DNA of 13,633 nt from Actinomycetes bacterium. GTDB taxonomy: Bacteria > Actinomycetota > Thermoleophilia > Solirubrobacterales > 70-9. The notes under the pieces were generated by a model. That model saw only the letters and a program-made list of their open reading frames with translations. It was not told the origin of the DNA and did no database searches. Where the stretch lies: NCBI GenBank assembly GCA_023434465.1, contig JAEYSQ010000224.1:1-13633 (forward strand), read 5' to 3'. A program made the translations under genes and the position numbers. Below are positions 6,843 through 13,633 of the stretch, piece by piece. Numbering within the stretch: position 1 is the stretch's first letter; each line of letters opens with the position of its first letter.

Positions 6843-7939
6843 GCGCGGAGGGTTTTTTCGAGACGGAAAGCGAGAGCTTCGAGGGCAAGCTCCTCGCTGA
6901 CGTTCAGGTCGAAGCTGCGCCGGGTCGACTGGATCTGGCTGACCGCTTCACGCGCCTGGCCCAGTTCGATCCTTTCGGCCTGGGCCTCCAGCAGGTCGAT
7001 CCGGTCCGAATTGAAGACCACGCCGGGAGCGCCGGCAGCTACCGCGGTCCAGTCGCGGGCCCAGGCCGCGGCGAGATGGAGGCCGAGGTCGAGCATGCCG
7101 GTGCGGGTCTTCCGTTGGGCGCGCCGGACCGCCTCCTCAATCTCGGTCTTGGTGTGCTTGATTCCTTCTTCCTTGTTGATGTCGAATTCAGCCTGGACCA
7201 GCTCGCCGGAATGCTCTCCCGCAGACTTCGCCTGGCCGAGCAGGTCGAGCCAGGGTGAATCAGCGAAATTGTCCTCGAGGGCCGCGGTCATCAGCCGTTC
7301 GGCCGCTGTTCTCAACTCGCCACCCCGCTTGCCGGCCAGAAACCGGGCCCGGCCCAGGTCACCGGCCGCCAGCTTGGCAGCGGCATGCAGCACCTCCGGT
7401 CCGGCGAGACCGTCGAGTTCGCGCTCGATCACTTCCGGTGAAAGCGCCCCGAACTCGATCAACTGACAGCGTGAGGCGATGGTCGGCAGGACCCCTTCGC
7501 TCTCGGCTGAAAGCAGGATCAGGTGCGCGTGTGGCGGCGGCTCCTCGAGGGTTTTCAGCATCGCGTTCTGGCTTTCCTCGTTGAGTGCCTCGGCCGCCTC
7601 GATCACGAAGACCCGGGCCGACCCTTCGAAGGGACTGAGGGGTGCCTGGTGGATCACCCGGTCACGGATTTCCTGGACCGCATGCATCATGCCCTTCGGT
7701 TTCAGCCAGACCAGATCGGGATGTGGCGAGGGGTCGAGCAGGGCCCGACGACGGGTGTCCTCGGGGTCCTGGCTTCCGGTGCCCAGGATCTCGGCCGCGA
7801 AGGCCCTCGCGACCGCCGACTTGCCGGAGCCGGAAGGGCCCTGGAATAGGTAGGCGTGGGATGGACCCTGGTCGAGCGCTGCTTTCAGCTCGGCCCCTGC
7901 CCGGGGCTGGTGCGAGGCGGCTTCGGCCAGGGTGATCAC
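6839..7939 (-). CDS. holB: DNA polymerase III delta' subunit (clamp loader)
   Basis: A 366-residue AAA+ protein. Residues 1-160 are the clamp-loader ATPase region: GPSGSGKS at 34-41 (Walker A), VFVIEAAEAL at 110-119 in place of Walker B, NAMLKTLEEPPPH at 125-137, and SRC at 156-158, a sensor/arginine-finger motif kept in delta'. HPDL at 73-76 is present, but the four cysteines that normally form a zinc module just before it are absent, and Walker B has Glu where Asp is usual. Delta' acts as the stator of the loader that puts the beta clamp on DNA. It follows tmk by 31 bases, matching the topA-tmk-holB order of Actinobacteria. The GTG start has GGAG six bases upstream. The C-terminal part (about 210-366) is weakly conserved, as expected. 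DnaX is unlikely because the third domain and length differ. Confidence 0.88.
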   Translation of the reverse strand: MITLAEAASHQPRAGAELKAALDQGPSHAYLFQGPSGSGKSAVARAFAAEILGTGSQDPEDTRRRALLDPSPHPDLVWLKPKGMMHAVQEIRDRVIHQAPLSPFEGSARVFVIEAAEALNEESQNAMLKTLEEPPPHAHLILLSAESEGVLPTIASRCQLIEFGALSPEVIERELDGLAGPEVLHAAAKLAAGDLGRARFLAGKRGGELRTAAERLMTAALEDNFADSPWLDLLGQAKSAGEHSGELVQAEFDINKEEGIKHTKTEIEEAVRRAQRKTRTGMLDLGLHLAAAWARDWTAVAAGAPGVVFNSDRIDLLEAQAERIELGQAREAVSQIQSTRRSFDLNVSEELALEALAFRLEKTLRA

Positions 7940-7945
7940 GGGGAA

Positions 7946-7949
7946 CTCC
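7946..7949 (-). promoter_or_regulatory. Shine-Dalgarno sequence setting the holB GTG start
   Basis: GGAG on the minus strand, six bases before the GTG at 7937-7939. It supports the GTG start and contrasts with the SD-less starts elsewhere in the window. Confidence 0.6.
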
Positions 7950-7970
7950 GGGCCACATGACGGCCGGGGT

Positions 7971-8564
7971 TCACGCCGAGAGCCTCGGTTCGACCTCGGC
8001 CATGATCAGTTGGTGGACCTCATCGGGCGAACCGGTAGCGTCGATCGGGATCACCCGGCTCGGCTCCCGGCGCGCGATGTCCTCGTATGCCTCGGCCACC
8101 CGTTCCTGGAAGCGGACCCCTTCGGCCTCGAAGCGGTCATCGGACTCGGCCCGGTCGAGACCGAAGGCGGGGTCGATCTGCAGAAGCAGGGTGAGGTCGG
8201 GGGTCAGACCGTCGGTCGCCACCTCGGAAAGCTCGCGCACCCGCACGATCCCGAGGTTGCGGGCCACTCCCTGATAGGCGATGGTCGAGTCCGTGAAGCG
8301 GTCGCAGATCACGATCCGGCCGATCTCGAGGGCCGGCCGGATCACCCGGCTGACCAGATCGGCCCGGGCCGCACAGAAGAGCATCAGTTCGGCGATCGGA
8401 TCGAGCGGAGTTTCGGGATCGGCCAGAAGCTGACGGATCCGTTCCGCCGCGTCGGTTCCTCCCGGTTCACGCAGGGTCATCGCACTGGCCCCGAGAGCGC
8501 GGGCCAGCATCGCAGCCTGGGTCGTCTTGCCCGAGCCGTCGACTCCTTCGAGCGTGATGAACAC
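7971..8564 (-). CDS. tmk: Thymidylate kinase
   Basis: A 197-residue dTMP kinase of normal length. It makes dTDP from dTMP and ATP in the cytoplasm, the last specific step towards dTTP. Visible motifs: P-loop EGVDGSGKTT at 6-15, REPGGT at 32-37, DRF at 88-90 followed by TDSTIAYQG (the DRx nucleotide motif and substrate-binding helix), and the LID region around DRAESDDRFE at 137-146. The GTG start at 8562-8564 is set by GAGG seven bases upstream, which overlaps the topA stop codon (TGAGG). Only nine bases separate the genes and both are in the same frame, so translation is probably coupled. It lies between topA and holB, linking DNA precursor supply with replication genes. Confidence 0.95.
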   Translation of the reverse strand: MFITLEGVDGSGKTTQAAMLARALGASAMTLREPGGTDAAERIRQLLADPETPLDPIAELMLFCAARADLVSRVIRPALEIGRIVICDRFTDSTIAYQGVARNLGIVRVRELSEVATDGLTPDLTLLLQIDPAFGLDRAESDDRFEAEGVRFQERVAEAYEDIARREPSRVIPIDATGSPDEVHQLIMAEVEPRLSA

Positions 8565-8571
8565 GCCCGCG

Positions 8572-8575
8572 CCTC
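8572..8575 (-). promoter_or_regulatory. Shine-Dalgarno sequence of tmk inside the topA stop
   Basis: GAGG on the minus strand shares its first two bases with the topA TGA (8574-8576) and lies seven bases before the tmk GTG. Ribosomes finishing topA could reinitiate directly. Confidence 0.6.
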
Positions 8576-10904
8576 AGGCCTTGCGCTTGGCGGAACCGCG
8601 GGAACCCGCCTTCTTGACCCGGCGGGTACCGAGATCAGGCGGATCTGCGATCCGGGCCGCGACCGTCGAAGTCTTCTTCTTGGAGGAAGACTTCTTGGCC
8701 GGCTTCTTCTTCGCCTTGCCTGACTTCTTTGCTTCTTCCTCGTCGAGTGCCTTGGCTTTCTTGGCGGCTTCCTGCGCCGCGAGGCGCTCGGCCTTTTTCT
8801 CGCGCATCTCGACCATGGTCGGGCAGTCGTCGTTGAAGCAGAGCTTCCACGGCCGGCCGGCGCGGCCCCGGGTCTTGACGTTCACCCGCGGGGTGCGGTG
8901 GCAGACCGAGCAGTTCTCTTCGAGTGGCGTCACCTCGTAGAAGTTCGGCTGCGGCATCGGGAAGGTCTGGTCACAGGAATCCGGGTTGTCGGCTTCCCAT
9001 CCGGAGCAGCCGACGAAGGATTTGCCGGATTTCTTGGCCCGGATGATTCGCAGCACGTTTGGCGAGCCGTCGGGTTTGGTGCGACCCGCTTCCTTGCAGA
9101 CGATGCAGGGCCCGAGGATCCGGTCCTGGTCCATGCCCTCCCAGATCATCTTCGACAGGGCTTCCTCACCCTTGAGCAGATCCTTGAAGGTCTTGTGGAC
9201 GAGCTTGCGGCTGTCCTCGACGACCTCGTCCTTGGTCATCTTCTCTTCCGCGATCTCGTCCATCTCCCCTTCGAGGGAGGCGGTCATCGCGGAGGTGGCC
9301 ATGTCCGGCACGTACTCCTTGAATGCCTCGTACATGGCGATGCCGGTCGCGGTCGGCTCCGGCGGGTGGTTGCGCACGTAGCGCCGGTTGTAGAGCTTCT
9401 GGATGATGTCGGGCCGGGTCGCCTTGGTGCCGAGCCCCTGCTCGTCCATCAGCTGGACCAGCTTCGCCTCGGAGAGGCGGGCCGGTGGCTGGGTCTCCTT
9501 GTCGATGAGCCACGGCTTGCCGTCGATCGCCAGCTGCTGGCCTTCCTCGAGGGCGGGGATCTCTTCGTCGGCCGAGCGGGCGTAGGTGTAGATGCCGGCG
9601 TAACCGGGATCGAGCACCACCTTGCCGCGGACGAAGTAGGTCTCGGAACCTGCCTCGATGTCAGCCCGGGTCGATTCGGTCACCATCGGCTCGCCGAAGG
9701 TCGCCAGGAAGCGTCGCACGATCAGCTCGTACACCCGGGCCTTGGGACCGTCCAGCGCACTCGGGTAGAGCGCGTGGGTGGGGTAGATCGGCGGGTGGGC
9801 CGCGTCGAACTTCTTGCCCTTGGTCGGATTCAGGGGCTTTTCGAGGATCGGCGCCGCGGCCGCGAAGTCCTTGATCTTGACCAGGGAGCTGATCGTCTTT
9901 TCCAGGGGCAGCGAATCGGGATAGATCGTGTTGTCGGTTCGCGGGTAGGAGATGAACCCGTCGTCGTAGAGATCCTGGGCGAGATCCATGGCCCGCTTCG
10001 GCGTGATTCCGAGCCGGCTGGAAGCGTCGACCTGGAAGGAGTTCGTGTTGTAAGGAGTCGGCGGCTTGCTGGTTGATTTCCGACTGGTCACCGACTTGAC
10101 GACACCGGGGCTGCTCGTACCGTTGAGCGCCGTGTCGGCTTCGGCCTTGTCCCAGAACTTGTCCGTCGCGTGATGCGCCTCGAAGCTCTGGCCCGTGGGA
10201 TGTTCGAACTTGGCGAAGAGCTCCCAGAACGGTTTGGCGACATGGGCCCGGCGTTCGAGTTCACGCTCGACGATCAGACCCAGGGTCGGACTCTGGACAC
10301 GCCCGACCGAAAGGAAGTTGGCACCGTAGGCCTTCGCCACGAGCGAAACCGCCCGGGTGAACGCGGCACCCCAGATCAGGTCGATGTCCTGACGGGCGCC
10401 GGCTGCATTGGCCAGCGGGAAGGAGAGCTCGTCGAGGTTGTTGAACGCCCCTTCGATCTCTTCCTTGGTCAGAGCCGAGTAGCGCGCCCTTTTAAGTGTG
10501 GGTTCGAGATCGGGGTTGACCGCGAGGCAGACCTCGAGCGCTTCGAGGCCGATCAGTTCGCCCTCGCGGTCGAAGTCGGTGCCGATCACCAGGCTGTCGG
10601 CGGCTTTGGCTTCCTTCTGGACTGCCTTGATCACGTTCTTCTTGCCGTCGATCGGGCCGGTCTCGAGCGGCGCGTCGATCAGGCCCGGGATCAGGTCCAG
10701 CTTCCACTGCTTGTATTCCTTCTCCTGCGGGAACTCGCGTCCGACGAAATGCCCGCCGGTACCGATCACGGCGGTCTCGCCATCCGAATCTTCCCAGCGG
10801 AATACGGGCACGGTGAACGATTTCTTCTCGGTGGCGGCGCCGCCGGAAAGGATCTCCGCGATCTTCTGGGCTGAGTTGTTTTTCTCGGTGATGATGAGAC
10901 GCAT
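8574..10904 (-). CDS. topA: Type IA DNA topoisomerase I, archaeal-like
   Basis: A complete 776-residue type IA topoisomerase that relaxes negatively supercoiled DNA through a transient 5'-phosphotyrosine link. The Toprim domain has E7 (IITEKNNSAQ) and GTDFDREGELIG at 108-119 with D110 and D112. The active-site tyrosine is Y320 in FISYPRTDNTIYP. SVGRVQSPTLGLIVERE (199-215) and EQGLGTKATRPDII (488-501) are further core motifs. Two zinc-binding four-cysteine clusters follow: C600, C603, C633, C644 and C665, C668, C689, C694. The tail from about 701 is Lys/Ala-rich. Ordinary bacterial TopA reads TDxDREGEAI and TYMRTDS; the versions here resemble archaeal TopA and TopIII. It begins the topA-tmk-holB cluster and is divergent from the epimerase gene. 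No Shine-Dalgarno is seen; TACTCT ends nine bases before the ATG. Confidence 0.93.
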   Translation of the reverse strand: MRLIITEKNNSAQKIAEILSGGAATEKKSFTVPVFRWEDSDGETAVIGTGGHFVGREFPQEKEYKQWKLDLIPGLIDAPLETGPIDGKKNVIKAVQKEAKAADSLVIGTDFDREGELIGLEALEVCLAVNPDLEPTLKRARYSALTKEEIEGAFNNLDELSFPLANAAGARQDIDLIWGAAFTRAVSLVAKAYGANFLSVGRVQSPTLGLIVERELERRAHVAKPFWELFAKFEHPTGQSFEAHHATDKFWDKAEADTALNGTSSPGVVKSVTSRKSTSKPPTPYNTNSFQVDASSRLGITPKRAMDLAQDLYDDGFISYPRTDNTIYPDSLPLEKTISSLVKIKDFAAAAPILEKPLNPTKGKKFDAAHPPIYPTHALYPSALDGPKARVYELIVRRFLATFGEPMVTESTRADIEAGSETYFVRGKVVLDPGYAGIYTYARSADEEIPALEEGQQLAIDGKPWLIDKETQPPARLSEAKLVQLMDEQGLGTKATRPDIIQKLYNRRYVRNHPPEPTATGIAMYEAFKEYVPDMATSAMTASLEGEMDEIAEEKMTKDEVVEDSRKLVHKTFKDLLKGEEALSKMIWEGMDQDRILGPCIVCKEAGRTKPDGSPNVLRIIRAKKSGKSFVGCSGWEADNPDSCDQTFPMPQPNFYEVTPLEENCSVCHRTPRVNVKTRGRAGRPWKLCFNDDCPTMVEMREKKAERLAAQEAAKKAKALDEEEAKKSGKAKKKPAKKSSSKKKTSTVAARIADPPDLGTRRVKKAGSRGSAKRKA

Positions 10905-10913
10905 TGGCTGGCG

Positions 10914-10919
10914 AGAGTA
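10914..10919 (-). promoter_or_regulatory. Candidate -10 box of topA
   Basis: TACTCT on the minus strand, nine bases before the ATG at 10902-10904, would give a leader of about two bases. It lies in the 96-base divergent gap with the epimerase gene. No -35 is convincing. Confidence 0.35.
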
Positions 10920-10987
10920 GCAGGGGCGCCGAATTGCTTTCCTGCGAATCAGGGCTTACCCGCAGATTGTTCACCGATTCATTTCAT

Positions 10988-10993
10988 TAAATT
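10988..10993 (+). promoter_or_regulatory. Candidate leaderless -10 box of the epimerase gene
   Basis: TAAATT lies seven bases before the ATG at 11001, in the most AT-rich patch of the divergent gap (10905-11000). TTGTTC upstream is a possible -35, but only about 15 bases separate them. No Shine-Dalgarno precedes the ATG. Confidence 0.45.
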
Positions 10994-11000
10994 CACTGTC

Positions 11001-11981
11001 ATGAAGACTCTCGTAACAGGCGGCGCTGGATTCATCGGATCGCACCTGGCCGATGCCCTTCTCGCCCGCGGTGACGAAGTCACCGTGATCGACAACCTCT
11101 CGACCGGCAAGCTCGAAAACCTCGAACGTGCCCTGGCCGGGGGAGCCGATCTGATCGAGGGTGACATCACCGATCGGGAGCTCATCGAGGAAACGCTCGC
11201 GTCGCTGCGGCCCCACACGGTCTTTCATCTCGCCGCCCAGGGCGAAGTCCAGCGCTCGATCGTTCAGCCCTCGTTTGACGCGACGGTGAACGTGGTCGGC
11301 ACGGTCAATCTGATCGAGGCTTCGAAGAACGCCGGAATCGACCGCTTCGTCTTCGCTTCAACCGGCGGCACGATCTACGGCGAAGGCAGTCGCCTCAGCC
11401 TGCCGGCAGACGAGGAAAACCCTCCGCAACCCCTCTGCCAGTACGGGGTCAGCAAGCTCGCCGGCGAGCAGTACCTGGCGCTTTACCGGCGCATGTACAT
11501 GTTCAATTCGGTCGCGCTGCGGTTCGGCAACGTCTACGGTCCCCGACAGAGCCCCAAGGGCGAGGCCGGCGCAGTCGCGATCTTCGGTGAACTTCTGCTC
11601 GCCGGGGAGAATCCGACCGTGTTCGGGGATGGCACCCAGACCCGTGATTTCGTCTACATCGACGACGTGATCGATGCCATCCTCACCGCTTCGCGAACCG
11701 ACGTCGAAGGCCCACTCAACCTCGGGTCCGGCACCGAAACCTCGATCCTCGACCTGCTCGCCGCCCTCCGCGAAGCTGCCCACGCAGTTCGCGGAGACGA
11801 TCCGCCGGCCGGAATCGCCTTCGAACCGGACTTCGACCGCCGCCGCCCCGGTGAGGTCAAGCGGATCGCGATCGACCCCTCACGCGCCGCCCGCGAGCTC
11901 GGCTGGAACCCCACCACCCCGCTCGCCAAAGGCCTGCCCGAAACCTTGAGGTCGATCGGCAGGGCGACCGAGGTCCCCTAA
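11001..11981 (+). CDS. NAD-dependent epimerase/dehydratase, UDP-glucose 4-epimerase-like
   Basis: A 326-residue extended short-chain dehydrogenase. The N-terminal GGAGFIGSHLADAL holds the NAD-binding GxxGxxG at residues 7-13, and D31 in VIDNLSTG should bind the adenosine ribose, indicating NAD rather than NADP. The catalytic residues are S120/T121 (ASTGG) and the Y148-xxx-K152 pair in QYGVSKLAGEQY. RFGNVYGPRQ at 174-183 and GDGTQTRDFVYIDDV at 209-223 are family motifs for sugar-nucleotide binding. It probably interconverts UDP-glucose and UDP-galactose or a related nucleotide sugar for surface polysaccharide. A 4,6-dehydratase is less likely because the catalytic Asp-Glu pair after TxxxYG is not seen. 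Exact substrate cannot be assigned. It is followed after nine bases by sirC. Confidence 0.88.
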   Translation: MKTLVTGGAGFIGSHLADALLARGDEVTVIDNLSTGKLENLERALAGGADLIEGDITDRELIEETLASLRPHTVFHLAAQGEVQRSIVQPSFDATVNVVGTVNLIEASKNAGIDRFVFASTGGTIYGEGSRLSLPADEENPPQPLCQYGVSKLAGEQYLALYRRMYMFNSVALRFGNVYGPRQSPKGEAGAVAIFGELLLAGENPTVFGDGTQTRDFVYIDDVIDAILTASRTDVEGPLNLGSGTETSILDLLAALREAAHAVRGDDPPAGIAFEPDFDRRRPGEVKRIAIDPSRAARELGWNPTTPLAKGLPETLRSIGRATEVP

Positions 11982-11984
11982 CCT
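11979..11984 (+). promoter_or_regulatory. Candidate leaderless -10 box of sirC overlapping the epimerase stop
   Basis: TAACCT lies exactly six bases before the ATG at 11991; its TAA is also the stop codon of the upstream gene. No Shine-Dalgarno is present before this ATG. It suggests sirC can be transcribed on its own, as a leaderless mRNA, as well as by read-through. Confidence 0.45.
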
Positions 11985-11990
11985 TTGGGC

Positions 11991-12740
11991 ATGCCCGCCC
12001 AGGCCTACGCCGGAAAGGAGTGCGTCTGCCAGTACCGCAAGCCGGTCTGTGACCAGACCTGCGTGCGCGACATGCTGGAGACGCCCTTTTACATCGCCTG
12101 TCTCAAGCTGACCGGCCGCAAGTGCCTGGTGGTCGGGGGCGGCGAGGTCGGCCTCGAAAAAGTCGAGGGCCTGCTCGCTTGCTCCGGCGAAGTGACCCTG
12201 ATCGCGCCTAGCGCCGTGCCGGAACTCGAGCGGTACGCAGCCGAAGGGTCGATCCGCTGGGAGCGCCGCGAATACGCCGGCAGGGATGATCTCGAGGGCG
12301 TCTTCATGGTGATCGCCGCGACCGACGACACCGAAGTGAACATCCGCATCTTCGACGATGCCGAAGAACGGGCGATGCTGGTCAACGTGGTCGACGTACC
12401 GCCACTCTGCAACTTCATCCTGCCGGCGATCGTCCGCAGCGGCCCCCTGGCGATCGCGATCTCGACCGCCGGGGCCTCCCCTGCCCTGGCCAAGCGCATG
12501 AAGGCCGAGATCGCCGGTCTCTACGGCGAAGACCACGCGCGGCTCGCGGTGATCCTCAACCAGGTCCGGGGCTGGGCCAAGGCGACCCTGCCGACCTACC
12601 AGGACCGCAAGGCCTTCTTCGAGGGGATCGTCAACGGCAAACCCGACCCGGTCGCACTGATCCGCGAAGACCGCGAGCCGGAGCTGTTCGACCTGATCGA
12701 GAACGCGAAACGCGAAGCCGAGGCCTCGCTTGCCGCTTGA
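11991..12740 (+). CDS. sirC: Precorrin-2 dehydrogenase (siroheme synthase N-domain) with Cys-rich N-terminus
   Basis: A 249-residue protein like the N-terminal half of CysG and like SirC/Met8. Residues from about 32 (PFYIACLKLTGRKCLVVGGGEVG) form the NAD-binding fold, with GGGEVG at 49-54. D135 in NVVDVPPLCNF matches the catalytic aspartate region, and STAGASPALAKRMKAEI at 158-174 is the family signature. It should oxidise precorrin-2 to sirohydrochlorin on the way to siroheme, used by sulfite and nitrite reductases. No methyltransferase domain is attached. The extra N-terminus (1-28) has cysteines at 11, 13, 20 and 24 and is unusual. A start at Met28 (12072) would remove it, but nothing like a ribosome binding site stands there, whereas the ATG at 11991 has a well-placed -10. 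A TTG at 11985 would add two residues. The end overlaps rsgA by 11 bases. Confidence 0.85.
   Translation: MPAQAYAGKECVCQYRKPVCDQTCVRDMLETPFYIACLKLTGRKCLVVGGGEVGLEKVEGLLACSGEVTLIAPSAVPELERYAAEGSIRWERREYAGRDDLEGVFMVIAATDDTEVNIRIFDDAEERAMLVNVVDVPPLCNFILPAIVRSGPLAIAISTAGASPALAKRMKAEIAGLYGEDHARLAVILNQVRGWAKATLPTYQDRKAFFEGIVNGKPDPVALIREDREPELFDLIENAKREAEASLAA
12720..12723 (+). promoter_or_regulatory. Shine-Dalgarno sequence setting the rsgA TTG start
   Basis: GAGG inside the end of sirC, six bases before TTG at 12730. It is the main reason to start rsgA there rather than at the ATG at 12769. Confidence 0.55.
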
Positions 12741-13633
12741 TCCCCGGCTGGCCGCAATCGGCTGGCACATGGATGACCAGGTCGCCTGGGGAGAGAGCTC
12801 CCGGGAAGGCCAGATTCCGGCCCGCGTGGTCGGCCTCCACCGCAACCACATCGTCGACCTCATGACCGTCGACGGGGACCTGCCCGGCCGTCCGGCGGGC
12901 CGCATGCTCCAGGACCGGTCGCAGTCGACCGCGATGCCGGCGGTCGGTGACTGGGTCGCGACCCTGCCCGACGGAACGATCCAGGAGATCCTTCCCCGCC
13001 GCAGTGCCCTGGCCCGGCGCAGCGCCGCCGACCGGGACCGGATCCAGATCCTCGCCACGAACATCGACAAGGCGATCGTGATCAGCTCACTTAATAGGGA
13101 GCATGATCCGGTTCGCCTCGAGCGCATGGTCCGCCTGGCCGAATCTTCAGGCGCAGAGCCGGTGATCGGTCTCTCCAAGTCGGACCTCTCCGACGAAGCG
13201 AGAGAACTGAAGGAACGGGTCGGTCAGGCCTTCCCCGGGACCAAGGTATTCGTCTTCAGCTCCGAGACCGGAGACGGCGTGGACGCGGTCCGCGAGTTCC
13301 TCGAGCCGGGAGAGACCATCGTCATGCTGGGCCGGTCAGGAGTCGGCAAGTCGACTCTGGCCAACACCCTGCTCGGCTGGGAGCGTCAGAAGACCGCCGA
13401 GATCCGCGGCACCGACGACCGTGGCCGCCACGCGACCACCAGCCGCGAGCTCTTCACCCTGCCCGGCGGATCGCTCCTGATCGATACGCCGGGCCTTCGC
13501 GCCCCCCGGTCGATCGAAGCCGACGACCTGAATCCCGGGGCCGCCGAAGCGGACCAGACCAGCGAACGCGCCGCCGAAATAGAACGCCTCGCCGCCTACT
13601 GCCGATTCCGCGACTGCGCCCACGAAACCGAAC
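12730..13633 (+). CDS. rsgA: RsgA-type ribosome-assembly GTPase, 3' end cut by window
   Basis: The frame runs from TTG at 12730 to the window end, 301 residues. It is a circularly permuted GTPase: an OB-like N-domain (about 28-95), then G4 (SKSD at 149-152), then G1 P-loop GRSGVGKST at 201-209, G2-like HATTSRE at 234-240, and G3 IDTPGLR at 251-257. The last residues, YCRFRDCAHETE, begin the zinc knuckle Cys-x4-Cys-x-His-x5-Cys, with C291, C296 and H298; the fourth ligand lies just outside. RsgA binds the 30S subunit and uses GTP to help late maturation of the decoding centre. G4 has Ser where Asn is usual (NKxD). The gene starts inside sirC with an 11-base overlap, so translation is probably coupled, although the functions are unrelated. 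Confidence 0.9.
   Translation, partial: MPLDPRLAAIGWHMDDQVAWGESSREGQIPARVVGLHRNHIVDLMTVDGDLPGRPAGRMLQDRSQSTAMPAVGDWVATLPDGTIQEILPRRSALARRSAADRDRIQILATNIDKAIVISSLNREHDPVRLERMVRLAESSGAEPVIGLSKSDLSDEARELKERVGQAFPGTKVFVFSSETGDGVDAVREFLEPGETIVMLGRSGVGKSTLANTLLGWERQKTAEIRGTDDRGRHATTSRELFTLPGGSLLIDTPGLRAPRSIEADDLNPGAAEADQTSERAAEIERLAAYCRFRDCAHETE

Noticed and set aside
8898..10076. Long plus-strand open frame opposite topA
   Set aside because: Shadow of the topoisomerase, whose catalytic and zinc motifs lie on the minus strand.
11880..13178. Long minus-strand open frame of over 400 codons
   Set aside because: It lies opposite sirC and rsgA, both of which show clear family motifs; the frame is a high-GC antisense artefact.

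Overview
The window is high-GC bacterial DNA, almost fully coding. It most likely comes from an actinobacterium of the Thermoleophilia/Solirubrobacterales kind. This is inferred from three things: the topA-tmk-holB gene order seen in Actinobacteria, the style of a secreted multi-domain protein, and GTG/TTG starts with leaderless-looking promoters. No mobile element, CRISPR array, tRNA or rRNA was seen, and no gene-free stretch exceeds 100 bases.

Left part, minus strand (1-5689). Read in the direction of transcription this is a two-component system (PhoR-like sensor kinase at 3932-5689, then OmpR/PhoB-type regulator at 3213-3935, stop and start overlapping as ATGA), a secreted protein with an InlB-type repeat (1573-3156), a cytochrome P450 (320-1546), and the first 74 codons of a Lon-type protease (1-224) that runs off the window. 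The lon start has its own clear promoter (TTGACA, 16 bases, TATGCT). The spacer of that promoter is filled by an 18-base inverted repeat, a good operator candidate.

Middle. Diverging from the kinase across only 32 bases is a plus-strand pair: a GT2 glycosyltransferase (5722-6438) and a three-helix DUF2304 membrane protein (6435-6842), probably acting together in cell-envelope glycan or glycolipid synthesis. It meets, stop on stop (a shared CTAG), the minus-strand replication cluster topA (8574-10904), tmk (7971-8564) and holB (6839-7939). The topoisomerase is archaeal/TopIII-like rather than the ordinary bacterial TopA, yet sits in the topA slot and carries a lysine-rich tail.

Right part, plus strand (11001-13633): an NAD-dependent sugar epimerase (galE-like), a precorrin-2 dehydrogenase (sirC-like) with an unusual four-cysteine N-terminal extension, and an RsgA-type ribosome-assembly GTPase cut by the window end just before its last zinc ligand.

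A general pattern: several genes that begin a transcription unit lack a Shine-Dalgarno sequence and have a TANNNT hexamer 6-9 bases before the start codon. Downstream genes such as tmk, holB and rsgA have a GAGG or GGAG at normal spacing. This suggests leaderless mRNAs are common here. No defence system or mobile genetic system was found; the most unusual item is the archaeal-like topoisomerase in a conserved bacterial cluster.
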